Shown: one piece after another, positions 1 to 11,941 of the stretch
How positions within the stretch are numbered: position 1 is the stretch's first letter
Layout of the letters: each line of letters starts with the position of its first letter
Notes under the pieces: generated by a model
Seen by the model: the letters and a program-made list of their open reading frames with translations, nothing else
What the model was told of the DNA's origin: nothing
Databases searched by the model: none
DNA from: Ganoderma boninense
Lineage: Eukaryota > Basidiomycota > Agaricomycetes > Polyporales > Polyporaceae
Length of the DNA: 64,000 bases
Direction: 5' to 3'
Assembly (NCBI GenBank): GCA_002900995.3
Contig: CM035310.1
Span: 2,751,394-2,815,393 of the forward strand
Translations under genes and position numbers: made by a program

Positions 1-502
1 GCGGGCGGGGAGAGAGACACAAAGGAAGCGCAAGCCTCGGCACTCTGGTGTGCTTCATCGTTGAAACCGACAGAGAAGTCCGGCCGAGCGTTTCCAAAGC
101 CACCGGCTCCAAAACAGCACCGGTCGTGACGTCGCGATCCGTAAGTGAAGGAAGAAAAACTGTTCCCATTTCGGCGTTTGTGCGCGACGCCGCCCTCGGC
201 GCCGGATGGAGAACCGCCCTCGTGGTCCTTAGGAGAATGTGTTTCGACACCACCGAAATCTGTGGTCAAACGTGCGCTCCGTCGAAGTTGATCCTATCGA
301 CACGAATGGATGCCATGCATCGATGTCGAGGCCTCCGACGCCTTCTCAACACGCACGGGACCCGGAGCCTGATTCAGTACCAAGGAGCAGGCTGATGTTG
401 ACGACTCTGGCCTCACATCAACACAGACCAACGGCGCGCGGCTACCTCCCCCAAATCCCTATCATCATGCAAAGTTAGAAAGAGCCGCATCGGGAAAGGA
501 AC
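1..502. other. Left edge, no gene recognised
   Basis: I see only short overlapping open frames with no recognisable domain and no convincing splice pattern. It is the downstream flank of the minus-strand F-box gene that ends at 503, so part of it may be 3' untranslated sequence. Confidence 0.5.
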
Positions 503-2265
503 CTACTTACAAAAAACGTCCTCGTTGTCCTCCCCATGATGTCGCAACAACCACTCCCAGTCCTCGCATCCGAAGTCATCGCGCGTGCGGAACTGCACCC
601 GGGAATACGGCCAACGCTCACCAAGCTCCACCATGCCCGCGCCCGAGTTGTCCTCGCGGGAGACCCAGCGCATGTCCTGGTTGTAGCCGAACAGCTCGAG
701 GGAGGGAAGACCCGCCGTGCTGGCGAGGATGCCTTCGATGTCCCTGCGTTCGTGCCCGTACACCGACAGGATGTGGAGATACCGGAGCGAGTCGAGCCCC
801 GTGATCTGCGTCGACAAAGCAGGAGGTTAATCGACACGTGCGGTGCAGAACTCCAAGCCGCCAAGACTCACGAGCCGCCTCCAGTCCCCTGCCTGCGCCC
901 TCGACGACTCCGCAAACACCGTCACCGCCAGCGCAGTAACCGACCTTGGAATGTGCTCCTCCAAGCACCGCATATCGTCCTGCGTGAGCAGCGCCCCGCG
1001 CATGTCGAACCCAAACGCCTCCAGACGCGGGAGCCCCGCCAGGATCTCCAGCACGGGGCGCAGGTCGTCGAGGATCCCGTCGCCGTCCCAGCGCGTCCAC
1101 CTGTCGTTCGCGAGGTCGAGCCGCCGGAGGCGCGGCCTGCCCCGGAGGAACGCGGCGACGGCGTCCATGTGGTCCGCCCAGAACCACGCGCCCAGGAGCC
1201 TGAAGGACGCGAGGTGCGGGAAGGCGGCGGGGTGCGTGTGCGCGCGGAGGACGGCGACGAACTCGTCGTTGGACCACTGCGCGTACGACACGCCCCCCTC
1301 CTCCTCCTCCCCTTGCTGCCCGTCGTAGCGCGCCCGGTCGCAGAGCGTGAACGAGCGGATTGCAGTGCAGCGCTCGAAGATCGCGGTGAAGTCCGGCAGG
1401 GTGCGGGGGTTGATGATGGAGAGCTCGGTGAGGTGCTGGGGCGAAGTGAGAGTGGCGGTGAGGCCGCCCGAGAGGACGTCGCCGTACACGCAGAGCGAGC
1501 GGAGGGTGCTGCTGGCGTGGGCGGCGATGAGCGCGCGAATGGCAGTCATCGCTGCTGCGGTCGAGTCTTCCGTGACCGGCCTGCGGGAGTGGTGCCGTTG
1601 CAGGAACGCTAGGGACGTGAGTCGTGGGAGCGGGTGGCAGGGATTGACATGGGCATTCGAGCTGGACCCAAGACGCGGAGTCAGATACGCGGCGGGTGGG
1701 AAGGGTGACGAAGAAGGCTTTACGGGAGTATTAGGTCAAGGAGGGTTTTGCTGGACGCTTCCCTTAATGTCTCAATAATCGAAGGGGGTGGCGGGGGATT
1801 TGAACCGTACCATGCGAACCCACATAGGCCGCGCAGCAAGGACAAAGCGTCTTCCAAAGGGCCTGAGGAAAATTTCAGCCAATTAGTGAATCGCGGTTAT
1901 TCATGGTGGACACGACGCTCACCGAGGTCCGGCTGTTCATCTGGGGCGTATGCAAGTATGGAGACTTTCTTGACTATTTTTGCGAATTTGGGAGTTCGCC
2001 GGATGTGTTGGAGGATTTCACCTCTGATGCGAGCGTTCCATTGCTTCGTCTCTTCCTGGTGCTCCTCTGCGTAATATTGTATGCCGCTGGCGGTGGCTGA
2101 ACCTTTCCCGTGGGGACACCATGCCCCGAAGGTGAGGCGTATGTGGAAGAATACAGACCGGATAGCGATGTCGTGGAGGGTCTTTGATACGAACAACAAC
2201 GTCCTCTGATCCAGCGTGGAAACTTGTCGAATCACTTCATGCCAGAGTTCTGCGGGGAGAGACAT
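503..2265 (-). CDS. F-box/LRR-like protein (intact)
   Basis: Predicted F-box protein of the large Agaricomycete family, probably a substrate adaptor of an SCF ubiquitin ligase; the substrate is unknown. Four exons close in phase: 2265-1923, 1862-1724, 1661-872 and 805-503, giving 524 residues. The first exon carries the F-box-like segment starting MSLPAELWHEVIRQV, followed by the family hallmark FVSKTLHDIA. The middle exons hold degenerate leucine-rich repeats (for example LRSLCVYGDVLSG and LPRLEAFGFDMRG). The C-terminus has the family signature FGCEDWEWLLRHHGE. Introns are 60, 62 and 66 nt with GT-AG ends. The last codons could instead be removed by another splice at the TGTAAG just before the stop, so the extreme C-terminus is uncertain. 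It is a paralogue of the genes at 58494-60521 and 61348-63080. Confidence 0.8.
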
Positions 2266-4312
2266 TGTGCCCAGGCTATGAAGGACCGTGCAAGATCAGT
2301 GCGGATGAAAAACAGGTGCCAGAAATTGGCTTACTGGTACTTGATATACTGGGATGCCTGAATTTGACGGACCTGTGGCTGCGATCAAATACCGGAATAT
2401 CGAGCAGAGAGACATCAAACATCTGACATATGACAACAGTCTGTTCGACGTTGCGCCCCGCCACCGTCGCCTGTGTTGACATTCCTCCCCACGTTCTCTG
2501 GAATAAAAATTACGACCAGCAGACGGTTGAAGGAAGCCACCTCATCCACAACGATTGATCGGGATATCGACATAAGAAGAGGAAAGGATAAAATGCAAAA
2601 CGCGTAGCTTGATAGCCCAGTGCTCATAAGCTGTCAGAATAGAACATTCAGCACTGAAGTATATATTAAAATCATCTTTAAATGCAAAACATTACATAGC
2701 CTCTTGACGGCGGGATAGGCGTTGGAGAGTCGCGGAGGTGAACTGCAGCTCACCGATTGCAACCGGAGACTCACCACATGCGAGCAACCCACATCAAACA
2801 AGAAATAGAAACCGCACATCAACCCCTGACCGGAAGAAACAGGGCCCAATGACGTGAGTCCGGATAAGATCAGTAATGAGCCTGCATTCTATCTCGTATC
2901 TGAGAGAGGTACTGACTGGATTCGAGGACCCGACATGGGCAAGCCTGGTTGGTAGCCACAACGTCGTCTCCAACTTCAATATATAGTCCTTTGTTAAGTC
3001 TGTCTTGGCCACTTCCGAGTGGCGGAAATCATGCATAAATACAGTGCCATGAGAGGAAGACGATCAGAACAATAACTTCGATGTCAACAAGGGAGCTCCT
3101 TAGGATCCATGGTGCGCCACCATCGACTTCATAGTGATGCTTGAGCTCCGGTCCTCGCAACTGTCATAGAGAACTGTCTTTCGGAGGCATGGCTCTCCGG
3201 TGATCAAGCATCTGACATGGGACGCGCGAGAGCAGTGAGCCCAGGGAGGTCGGCGTCGCCTTTATTGCATCCAAGAGGTGGCGCCGCGGCGACCGGCTTA
3301 TTTGTCACAGTTATTCTGCGAATGTAGTCTGAAAATATAGTTCTCGAACGAAGAAAATAAGTAGGGAGCTCTGGAGCCTGGAAGTAACTGGTTGGCAGGA
3401 CTCACAGCGTTTATCAAATGATCCTGCGTTGTTACCCCTTCGAATGCCGTTCGGTGTATTCTCTGGCACGGGGCACAACACATAGCCAATGGATTGAGGA
3501 TTCTTTGATGTCATTGAAGTGCGCATATGTCACAGAATTCCAGTTTGAATCAGAATTTTTGAAAAACAGGAAGCGTTGGCGTCGGGCGATGGTCAGGCTG
3601 AAAAGAAAATCTTCGCCTCCTCCACAACCGCTGTGCATGAAGCAACGGCGACCGCCGACGGAGACAACCGTGGGAAACACTTGACAAATCCGAGTCCTTT
3701 GGGCGCTTGCCATCTACGTACGGGCGGGAACTGCAGCGACTTCAAACCAAGGTGGCCACGTCCCTCCAGAGTCCCGACATCCATGGCCAAAGTTCCCCGA
3801 CCGCCAATTAAGTATCTCTCTCAGGCTATTCTGAACAGATTAAGTCTCCATTGTCCTCTCCAGTTTTCCTTCCAATCAATTCACACAGACCTTTGTCTTA
3901 CAATTGGAGCAATATCGACTGAGCAACTTGATGCTGCTGGTCTTACCCAATTGCGACTCAGATTTCTTCCCCTCAATCTGCTCTTCTTTTACTCACGGGG
4001 CACACCCTCTGAATATGAACGGTCGTTCTGAATGTGGTCCACTAGCCTTCAATTCTGAGGAGATGAACCGCGGGTAGCAGGTGTCTGGTCAGACCACGAT
4101 GACGTCCTAGACACCTGCTTTCAGCCCGCGGCTGACACATAGGCCCGGCAGATGGTAAGTCTTGATCAAGCATTCGTCATTTCCGCGAGGCTGACTGCAT
4201 AGTTTTTTTAGATAACAGGGCCAGCCCACAGATCCCCGACAATCCAACTCGTCTTCGTCCACGGTCAACACTCCCCAACGCTTCCCCACATCCTCGACGT
4301 TCAACAAAAGTC
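2266..4312. other. Intergenic, nothing recognised
   Basis: About 2 kb with somewhat lower GC than the surroundings. Only short frames are present, none with a recognisable domain, and none that links to another through plausible introns. It separates the divergent F-box gene and the opsin-related gene, so it must contain both promoters, but I see no clear TATA element for either. Confidence 0.5.
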
Positions 4313-5412
4313 ATGGCCAGCGGCAATCAAGCTCTCGACGTCAACCCTCCAAACGCTGACTTCAACCTATCGCGCGGTGGATCCGACTGGCTGTGGACCG
4401 TCTTTAGTTTGTTTGGCGTGTCGCTTCTCGTCATCCTGAGCTGGACCTTCTTCGTGCGTACTCCAACCGTTTCTAGTGGGCACCACGTTAACGCTCAAGG
4501 TCCTCTAGACCCCTCGCGGTACCCGCCTTTTCCACCAGATCGCTATCGTGGTTATGATAATGGGATGCATCTCGTACTTTTCCATGGCCTCGGATCTAGG
4601 TGCCACTCCCATCCGTGTTGAGTTCAGGCGTTTTGGAACCCGCCAGATTTGGGTGCGTTCTCAGGCCCTTATCATTGTTGCATCCTTCTCACCGAATACG
4701 ACCAGTACGTGCGCTACATCCAATGGTTCATCAGCTTCCCCTTGCTGCTCCTCGAGCTCCTCCTCGCGACCGGCCTCTCGCTCTCCGACATATTCACCAC
4801 GCTCTTCATGAGCATCGTCATGGTCATCATGGGACTCGTCGGAGCCCTCGTCCCATCCACCTACAAATGGGGCTACTACTCCTTCGGCGTCGTTGCGCTC
4901 TTCTACATCTGGTACGTTCGTCAACGGTCCTCTACCATCCCCTAGCCAGCTATCTAACCAATCGTCAAATTCTCAGGTACGTCCTGCTCTGGCGCGGGCC
5001 CCGCACCACCTTCTCCGCAGGCGGGAGCGTCCGCGACGGGTACACCGTCGCCGCGGGCTACTTCTCCTTCCTCCTGCTGATGTACCCGATCTGCTGGGCG
5101 CTCTCCGAGGGGGGCAACATCATCACCGTCACCGCGGAGATGATCTGGTTCGGCATCCTCGACCTCCTCGCCGGGCCCGTCTTCCTCTTCTTCTTCCTCT
5201 ACAAGCTGCGCGGCGTCGACTACGCCGCGTTCGGCCTTCAGTCCGGCAAGCACACCGACACCGAGACCGCCCACTCGCACAACGGGCACGAGAAGCCCAC
5301 GAACGGCGTGGCGGGCAATACCCCTGCTCCCGCTGCGAATGGATCGCCACCCGCCACTGGAGGGTCCTCCGTGTCCATGCCGGTACCAGTGCCCATGCCG
5401 AACCCTGCATAG
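4313..5412 (+). CDS. Opsin-related protein without retinal lysine (Hsp30/Yro2/Mrh1-like)
   Basis: Seven-transmembrane microbial-rhodopsin-fold protein of the fungal opsin-related group, expected in the plasma membrane and often stress-linked in other fungi. Exons 4313-4453, 4509-4652, 4706-4911 and 4977-5412 close in phase (308 residues); introns are 55, 53 and 65 nt. Helix C reads VRYIQWFISFPLLLLEL: in bacteriorhodopsin numbering Arg82, Tyr83, Trp86 and Pro91 are kept, Asp85 is Gln and Asp96 is Glu. Helix G reads ILDLLAGPVFLFFF: Asp212 is kept but the Schiff-base Lys216 position is Gly. It therefore should not bind retinal covalently and is not expected to pump protons or act as a photoreceptor. 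The tail after about residue 245 is hydrophilic, rich in Pro, Ala, Asn and His. Assignment to the family is confident; the cellular role is inference. Confidence 0.9.
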
Positions 5413-5631
5413 AATGCATTTGCTACAAGCGTTGCGGTCGTTCGTCCACGTACGGATGGTATGTCTGCATTGGTATCACTTGCTACGTAATGAGTGGAGA
5501 CTTTCTATTACACTACGCTATAGTTCATCGCCCTAATACGTACACTATAATCTTACAACGCGCCCCTTCTTCTCTGCTGTCCATGCCGCCCTCGTCTCCG
5601 CTGCAGCATATTCATATCTTACTGTTTTGCT

Positions 5632-7079
5632 TTAATGCGGCTCCTCGCCCGCACCGAACACCTCTGCGTGCAGCCTGCCCGCGTCCACCCCGCGCGCCTT
5701 CAGGCCCTTGAACACGTCCGCCATGAACTGGTCCGGCCCGCACACGTAGTACTGCGCCGTGGGGTCGTCGAGCTTCAGCGTCCTCCCGTCGAGCGCCGCG
5801 ACGTCGAGCCGGCCGCGCACGACGAAGTCCCTCCCGCTCGCGTCCGCCTCGTCCGCGTCCGAGTAGAAGATCGTCGCACTGACCTGCTCGGGGTGCGCCT
5901 TCGCGACCGCGGCGACGTGCTCGCGGAACGGGTGCAGGCGGCTGCTGCGCACGGCCTGGAGCCACGACACCGCGCGCTGCGGGCCCGCGGCGGGCTGGTC
6001 CTGGACGAGCGTGTTGAGCATCGCGAGGAGCGGCGTGACGCCGACCCCTGCGGAGAGGAGGACGACGGGCGTGGGGGAGGCGTCGAGGAAGAAGTCGCCG
6101 AACGGGTACGCGAGCTCGACCGTGTCGCCCTCGTTGAGCGTGCCGTGCAGGATGTTCGACATCGTGCCCGGGTGCGCGAGCCCCGCCGCGTCGCTCGCGC
6201 TCGGGAGGCCTGCCTCGCGCTTGACGGAGATGCGGTAGTGCTCCGGCGTGGGCGCGTCCGAGAGCGAGTACCTGGTAAGCAAGCGGGCGTGTGTGCAAGC
6301 AGAGGAACGCGCCGTGACTCAGATGCCAGACAGAGTGGAGGATGGGACGACGACGTACTGCCTGTTTTGCGTCGCGCCGAGCTGCGGGACGAAGCGCTGC
6401 ACGGAGATGTATTGGCCAGGGCGGTATGGCGGGAGCGCCTTCCCGTCCTTGGGCCGGAGGTAGAAGCTCGTGACCTCGTCGCTCTCAGGCACCTTCTTCT
6501 CGACGACGAAGTCGCGCCAGCCGACCCAACCCGCCTCCTTGTAGAGCGCGTGCTCGCGGTCGATGAAGACGTACGCGAGGTTCCAGTACGCGGCGATCCA
6601 CGCGTCGTAGAGGTCCCCGGTGAGGACGTCCGCGCCGACGACCTGCCTGATCGCGTTCGTGAGGTACTTGGCGACGACGTCGTAGTGCGCGGGCTCGACG
6701 TGCACGGACGCGTGTTTGTGCGCGATGCGCTCGACGAAGGGCATGATCGGACTGAGGTCCTCGATGTGCGACGCGTAGGCGTAGAGCGAGCGTGCAAGCA
6801 CCTCGGGCTGCTGCCCGCGCTGTTAGAGGGACGTGTCAGAGTGTCGTGCTACGTCATGGAAGAGCGGGGTTCGTTTCGTACATCCTGCTTGCTTTTGCTG
6901 AAGACGTTCTTCAGCGCGGGGTTTTCTTCTAGCATCTGGCTGTACATGAGAGTGGTGATGGTCTTGCCATGCTGCTCGAGGACGGGGACGATCGCGGTGA
7001 TGAGTTTGCGCTGCTCAGCCGTGAGTGGCTTGGGCCGCTGGACCGAAGGCGAGGGCGCGTGAGGGATTTCTCCTGGCAT
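5632..7079 (-). CDS. Flavohemoglobin (nitric oxide dioxygenase)
   Basis: Converts nitric oxide plus O2 to nitrate using NAD(P)H, protecting against nitrosative stress. Exons 7079-6882, 6819-6359 and 6271-5632 close in phase to 432 residues, the usual length. The N-terminal globin domain (about 1-165) has the B10 tyrosine in ITTLMYSQML and the proximal heme histidine in IAHKHASV. The FAD domain begins near WVGWRDFVVEKK, with the flavin motif RQYSLSDAP formed across the second intron (CA in exon 2, G in exon 3). The NAD(P) domain has SAGVGVTPLLAML and YYVCGPDQFM. Coding DNA is very GC-rich. The start was chosen because MPGEIPH is followed directly by the globin helix A region; an upstream in-frame start without a methionine-rich context seemed less likely. 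It is convergent with the opsin-related gene, with 219 bp between stops. Confidence 0.93.
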
Positions 7080-7162
7080 GTCGAGGGTGTATAAGTGATC
7101 GATGGGATGTGTGTATCCGCAGAGGAGTCTGACGAACCATCCCGGTAGGCATTCGCAACAGA

Positions 7163-7169
7163 TTTTATA
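7163..7169 (-). promoter_or_regulatory. TATA box of flavohemoglobin gene
   Basis: On the minus strand the sequence reads GTATAAAATC, about 85 nt upstream of the chosen flavohemoglobin start codon. The spacing suits a short 5' leader. Confidence 0.55.
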
Positions 7170-9487
7170 CGGCGAAAGTTGCAGTACGCGTTCGTTCGCG
7201 GCGTGGAACAAACCGGAAGGAAAGTTTGCAGTCCGGACGAGGCCAGAACCTGGAAAACACAAGGAGGCTCGTTTGGACGACCGTGACCGGGCTAACGTGG
7301 TTCCGCGCTTGGCACAGCATCTGGGCACAGGCGCTTGTGACGCCATCTGCCAAATCCGAGTCAGAGCAGATCGGAAGCTCGCTCACCTGAAAAAAGCCAC
7401 AACAAACCTAGCTAGAGTAAGTTCTGACCATGGCTATAAAAACATTCATAGCGTTCTTGGTTCACAAAAATCCAGCCTAAATACCCACAAGCTTGCGGTG
7501 AACATCGTCAGAATGCCTCTGTCCTTGAAGTCGGCTGACTCCGTGCCCTGGACGTCACTGGGGAATCGACCGGTAAGACTCGTCGTCAGTCTGGCCAACG
7601 GTCCAATCCGCGGTCACGCGTTTCCGTCCCTCGGCCGCTGCGTCAGTTGTCGCCGTCAACCTTTCCGAGCTGGCGCAGTACTGATGGGGAAACCCCGTTG
7701 CGCCTTACGCTACAAGGCTCTGGAACGAAAGGGACAGAACCGGAATGTCGCGTCGTGTTTCGTGGTGACGGGGTCGTCAGCTGCTACATACCAGCCAATT
7801 CACAACCAAAGTCCCGATCTGCCTCGCCAGCAGGCGCGGCTTGCCATCGTGCTGACCGCCAGACGGAGTCATAATGAGGTGAATTCGTCATCCTTCACGT
7901 TGTCGATCGGGCCACACGATGCCTGAATATGAGCTGAGCGAGTGCTCACGCTTTGCTCGTACCAATGGTGGGGCTGTGATTCCCAATCAACGCAGAACTT
8001 TCCATGCTGAGCGTTCGCTTCGTCTTGGGTTTGCGGCATTGGATTCTAGACAGATCTCTTCACTGTCGAAAGGACGTTCAAGCTCAGTGAATCATAGAGG
8101 ACGGAGCATTTTCACAATCTCACTCGCCCGAATACGCCAAGTATTGATTGAGAATTGAGACGAGCTTACTTCCACACCAAAAGTCGAAACGTAGGCACGC
8201 CGCAGATCCATGTGGGCATATCCATGAGGAGTGCAAAGCGCCGCCATTTTTCTTCGTCCCTGTGTGTGCGGATGTCGGGCTCCGCCAAGTGCCTGTGAGA
8301 ATTGTCGGGTTCAACTTGTCCCGGTTGTACGTCCTACCAGCATCATGTTAACGAAAGTTGCGTACGAAGCTGTTCTAGTTGCTCTAAAACTCTCACCCTG
8401 ATCTCCGCACAACAAATCGTCGCCTTCCATTTGAAGAACACGGGGATGATTTTTCGTGACATGTCGTAATGATATGGAGCGCGGAGGATGAAGGTGCGTC
8501 GGAACGACGTGAAGAAGGCGCATACAGGCAGCACGGATCGGAAAAACTCGCGTCGACGAGTGCAAGCTCGGCACGCACCTGCTGGTAGCCATCATACCTA
8601 GACCTGAGGAAGCTCACCAATCCGGGTACCGAAACTTCTTGCCGCCTCAAACACGACCTTCTCCGGTAGCGGCGCGTCCCAAGCGCCTGGAGTGGGTGTT
8701 CGACGCCTTAACGCTCCAATACTCCGGCGTGATCGGCCAGATGACAGCGTATGCTTAACGAGCTGCAGAGAGCTTGAAAGTCCTCGGCCGACTGGAAACG
8801 ACAGCCGCTGCGGATATCCGAGTCCGAGGATTCATTCATCGATTCGAGGAGGGCGGCTCGACGATGCGCATATGGTGCAATGCCATGGTACCAGTGGGCC
8901 TGGAGCGCTGAGCTAACAACTTGCTGGGCTCGGGGAGACTGATGAGTAAAGAAAGTGGCCCATATTTCAGCAGCTTATACCGGTGTTCTACAAGCGAAAA
9001 ACACACCGGCTGTACTTACCATGAAGTAGAAGGAAGCACAGAACACCTACAACACCTTGTATGTTGGAAGTCCTGAGGAATTCAATCGGCACTGAGACCT
9101 CATGTTTTTTGGGAAGTCGAGAAGGCATGCAGAGATTGCTCTCGAGCTTTTGCGGCAGCTAGCATCGGGGTTTGGGGTCAGCCAATGGCCCCGGGAATGG
9201 GTGGTGGTAGGAGCCAAACCCTGAAGTAGCGTGCAGAGGAGAAGTCCTCACATGACCGGAGGGACGGCCCGTCTTACGCAATGTGCAATTGACTGTGACA
9301 CGGGCCGGCCAAAACATATTACATAATGCCAGATGTACGTTTCCGTGCGGCAGGCTCTTGCTGCGTTTGCCATTCGAGATGGCCGGATGCTGACGCTCTC
9401 ATGTCTGTATGTAGCCACAGTGGTGTCTACTACAAACCATAACCATCTGCGCCGCTTCCGATGTTCACAGCGTGTGTGGATGCCTCA

Positions 9488-9494
9488 TATAAAT
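9488..9494 (+). promoter_or_regulatory. TATA box of monooxygenase gene
   Basis: TATAAAT on the plus strand about 105 nt before the predicted start codon at 9597, followed by a C-rich leader. Confidence 0.5.
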
Positions 9495-9596
9495 GGCCGA
9501 GGCATGTCGAGCGACCCAACACGTCGTCGCCCGGCCGCGGATACTCCTCCACACCCCACCCATTTTCCCAATCAACTCTAACGAATCATACTCGTC

Positions 9597-11764
9597 ATGT
9601 CCGACCACCCTATACTTGTTGTACGCCGTTTCTTCTATCTCTTTAGAGCCGTCGTCCTCCGTGTCTGACTTGTCTACTTTTTAGATTGGTGCCGGTCCCT
9701 CTGGACTCGCGGCCGCACTCACGTTAGCTCAGAATGGGGTGCCAGTCCGCATTGTTGACAAGCTCGACGCACACCATACATCGTCTCGAGGCAGTGGCAT
9801 CCACGTAGGCGCGCGTTGAGCACTTGTTACTGGTAGCATGCTGACGTTGCCGTCTCATAGCCCAAGACTGTAGAAATATTCAAGTTCCTCGGTGTCATCG
9901 AGGACGCAAAGAAGTTCGACACGGGCCTTCCCGAAATAAGAGCATACAAGCATCCCGGAGGTACAGAGGTGACAAGGCAATGGAAGGCGTTCTGGGACCC
10001 TGTCGAGATCTCGCCTGAGCGACCGTATGTAAGTAATTCGGGCGGATGACTGAGGTCACGATCAACTTACCGGTCCTGTCTATGCAGGACGTGCTTCTGG
10101 CGAGCCAGTACCACACCGAGGCTGTCCTTCGGCATGCCTCGGGAAGTTTGGTGTGCGCGTCGAACTGAGCACGGAGCCTGTTTCGATGGAGCAAGATGCG
10201 GATGGTGTTACGGTCACTTTCAAGAAGACCGACGAAGTGGGCGGCGAGACCGTCGAAAAGAACCGGTTCCCATATGTCGTTGGGTCAGACGGCGCACGAG
10301 GTATGCCCATCTTATACCTATATATTAATATGAATATTCTACTAATTCCGTTACCAGGAATAACGAGGAAGGTGATTGGGGCCACCTTCGAGGGCCAAAC
10401 TAAAGAAGAGGACGGTCAGGTCTGGGCAGACACCGTGATCGAAGGTTTGGACCACGATGTGAGGAAATTTGAACGAGACGCGGGGCCCTTGATTGCTGAC
10501 AGTATCGTTGCCAACAGTTCTGGCACATGTGGTCCGTTCCTGACAAGTGCGGGTCCGTACACTTCCGTTCCACTGCCGTCCTGGGGGGCGTCGCTAACAG
10601 AGCTCGAGCAGGATCACCGCACGGCCTGCTTTGAATGCACAGTCTTTCCACGTCGGCATCTTCGGTCACAACTTTGATCCAAAGGAGTTGCTCAGCGTCC
10701 AGAAACTCATCGAATTTGTCCGTGAGGAGAGCGGCCGCACGGATCTCGTCTTCAAAGAGATCCGAATGTTGTCGTACTGGAAGTAAGTGCATACCCTTGT
10801 CAATAAAGTAGGAAGCTGCAAGCCACTCACAAAACGACGTGAAGGCCCAAGATGCGCATGGCGAACAAGTTCGCGGAGGGCCGTATCTTCATCACCGGAG
10901 ACGCCGCACACGTCCATTCCCCTACCGGCGGACAAGGTCTCAACACCAGCGTGCAAGATTCCGTGAGTCCTCATCGTCCCCTTGTACTCCAATCCATGTG
11001 CCCTGACCCCTTGTCATATATCACAGTTCAACCTCGCCTGGAAGCTCGCCCTGGCCTACAAAGGCCTCGCCGCCCCAGACCTCCTCGCGTCCTACGAGGC
11101 CGAACGCCTCCCCGTCGTCGCCCAGATGCTCGCGCAGACCTCGAAGCTCTACACACACATCACGTCCCGCAAGATCGAGGACGTCGACGCCGGCCACCTT
11201 GAGACTGCCCCGGGTGACGCGGCGTGGACGAGCCAGACCCTCTACATGCTCGACATCAACTACCGCTGGAGCCCCGCCGTGCACGACGCCCGCGGCACCC
11301 CGCTCGGATCGAGCGACGAGGAGATGAGGGCGCGCGCGTACGCGGGGTACCCCGGCGGCGACGTGCGCGCGGGCGACCGCGCACCGAACGCGCCGGGGCT
11401 CGTCGATGCCCAGGGGGCGGAGACGGCGCTCTTCGACATCTTCAAGCCGTGGCGCCACACTATCCTGGTGTTCGTGCTCGGAACGGAGAGGGCGGGTCCG
11501 GAAGTCGAGAGCATCATCGCAACGCTCCGAGGGTTCCCTGCAGATACGGTCAAGGCTGTCATTATCGGTCGCCACGCGGTGCCGAAGGCGTACGAGGGAG
11601 CTGACGTGTACCACGACGCCGCTGGACATGCTGGCAGGGCATACCACGTTGACGAGGCCGCGGTGACGGCTGTCGCGGTGCGACCTGATGGATATGTCGG
11701 TGCGTTCGTCTACGATACGGAGGGGCTCCAGCAATACTTTTCGAAGGTGTTTCGCTGCGCGTAG
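9597..11764 (+). CDS. FAD-dependent aromatic monooxygenase (PHBH/phenol hydroxylase type), frameshifted
   Basis: Class A flavoprotein hydroxylase, expected to hydroxylate a phenolic or polyketide-like aromatic ring with NAD(P)H and O2. Nine exons: 9597-9620, 9685-9804, 9861-10028, 10088-10300, 10358-10458, 10518-10546, 10612-10782, 10845-10962 and 11027-11764. The dinucleotide-binding motif [18 protein letters not shown] opens exon 2, the DG motif is VGSDGARG, and the second FAD motif is [19 protein letters not shown]. The last 200 residues resemble the thioredoxin-like C-terminal domain of phenol hydroxylases. The exon sum is 1682 nt, one short of a whole frame: in exon 4 the frame changes between VLRHA and LGKFGV near 10137, where one C appears missing. 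With one more base the product is about 560 residues. Either the sequence has an error or the gene is broken. Confidence 0.82.
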
Positions 11765-11941
11765 AGGCGCCCGAACCAACATTTCTATAATGTTGTCTTC
11801 CTGACACTCTAGCCCAGTCCGATAGCCCTGTAACGCAGACTCCCTACCAGATAGCAGCTGCAACTAAATGCACAACACGTAAGATTAGATTACGAGTACA
11901 CTCCAAAATCTATCCCACCTTTCCCCCCACCCTGACTAGTA

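Larger units (their letters stand above)
7080..9596. other. Intergenic, nothing recognised beyond two TATA elements
   Basis: About 2.5 kb between the divergent flavohemoglobin and monooxygenase genes. Short frames occur on both strands but none shows a known domain or a closing splice chain. TATA-like elements near both ends fit the two flanking promoters. Confidence 0.5.

Noticed and set aside
536..1612. 358-codon plus-strand open frame
   Set aside because: It is the antisense shadow of the F-box gene; its composition is that of the complement of leucine- and GC-rich coding DNA, and no domain is visible.
1770..1860. Minus-strand GGTTCAAATCC-like sequence suggesting a tRNA T-loop
   Set aside because: The flanking bases do not form a T stem, no D or anticodon arm is present, and the stretch is in-frame coding sequence of the F-box gene exon 1862-1724.
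5635..7062. 475-codon plus-strand open frame
   Set aside because: Antisense shadow of the flavohemoglobin gene, extremely Arg/Val-rich, with no domain.
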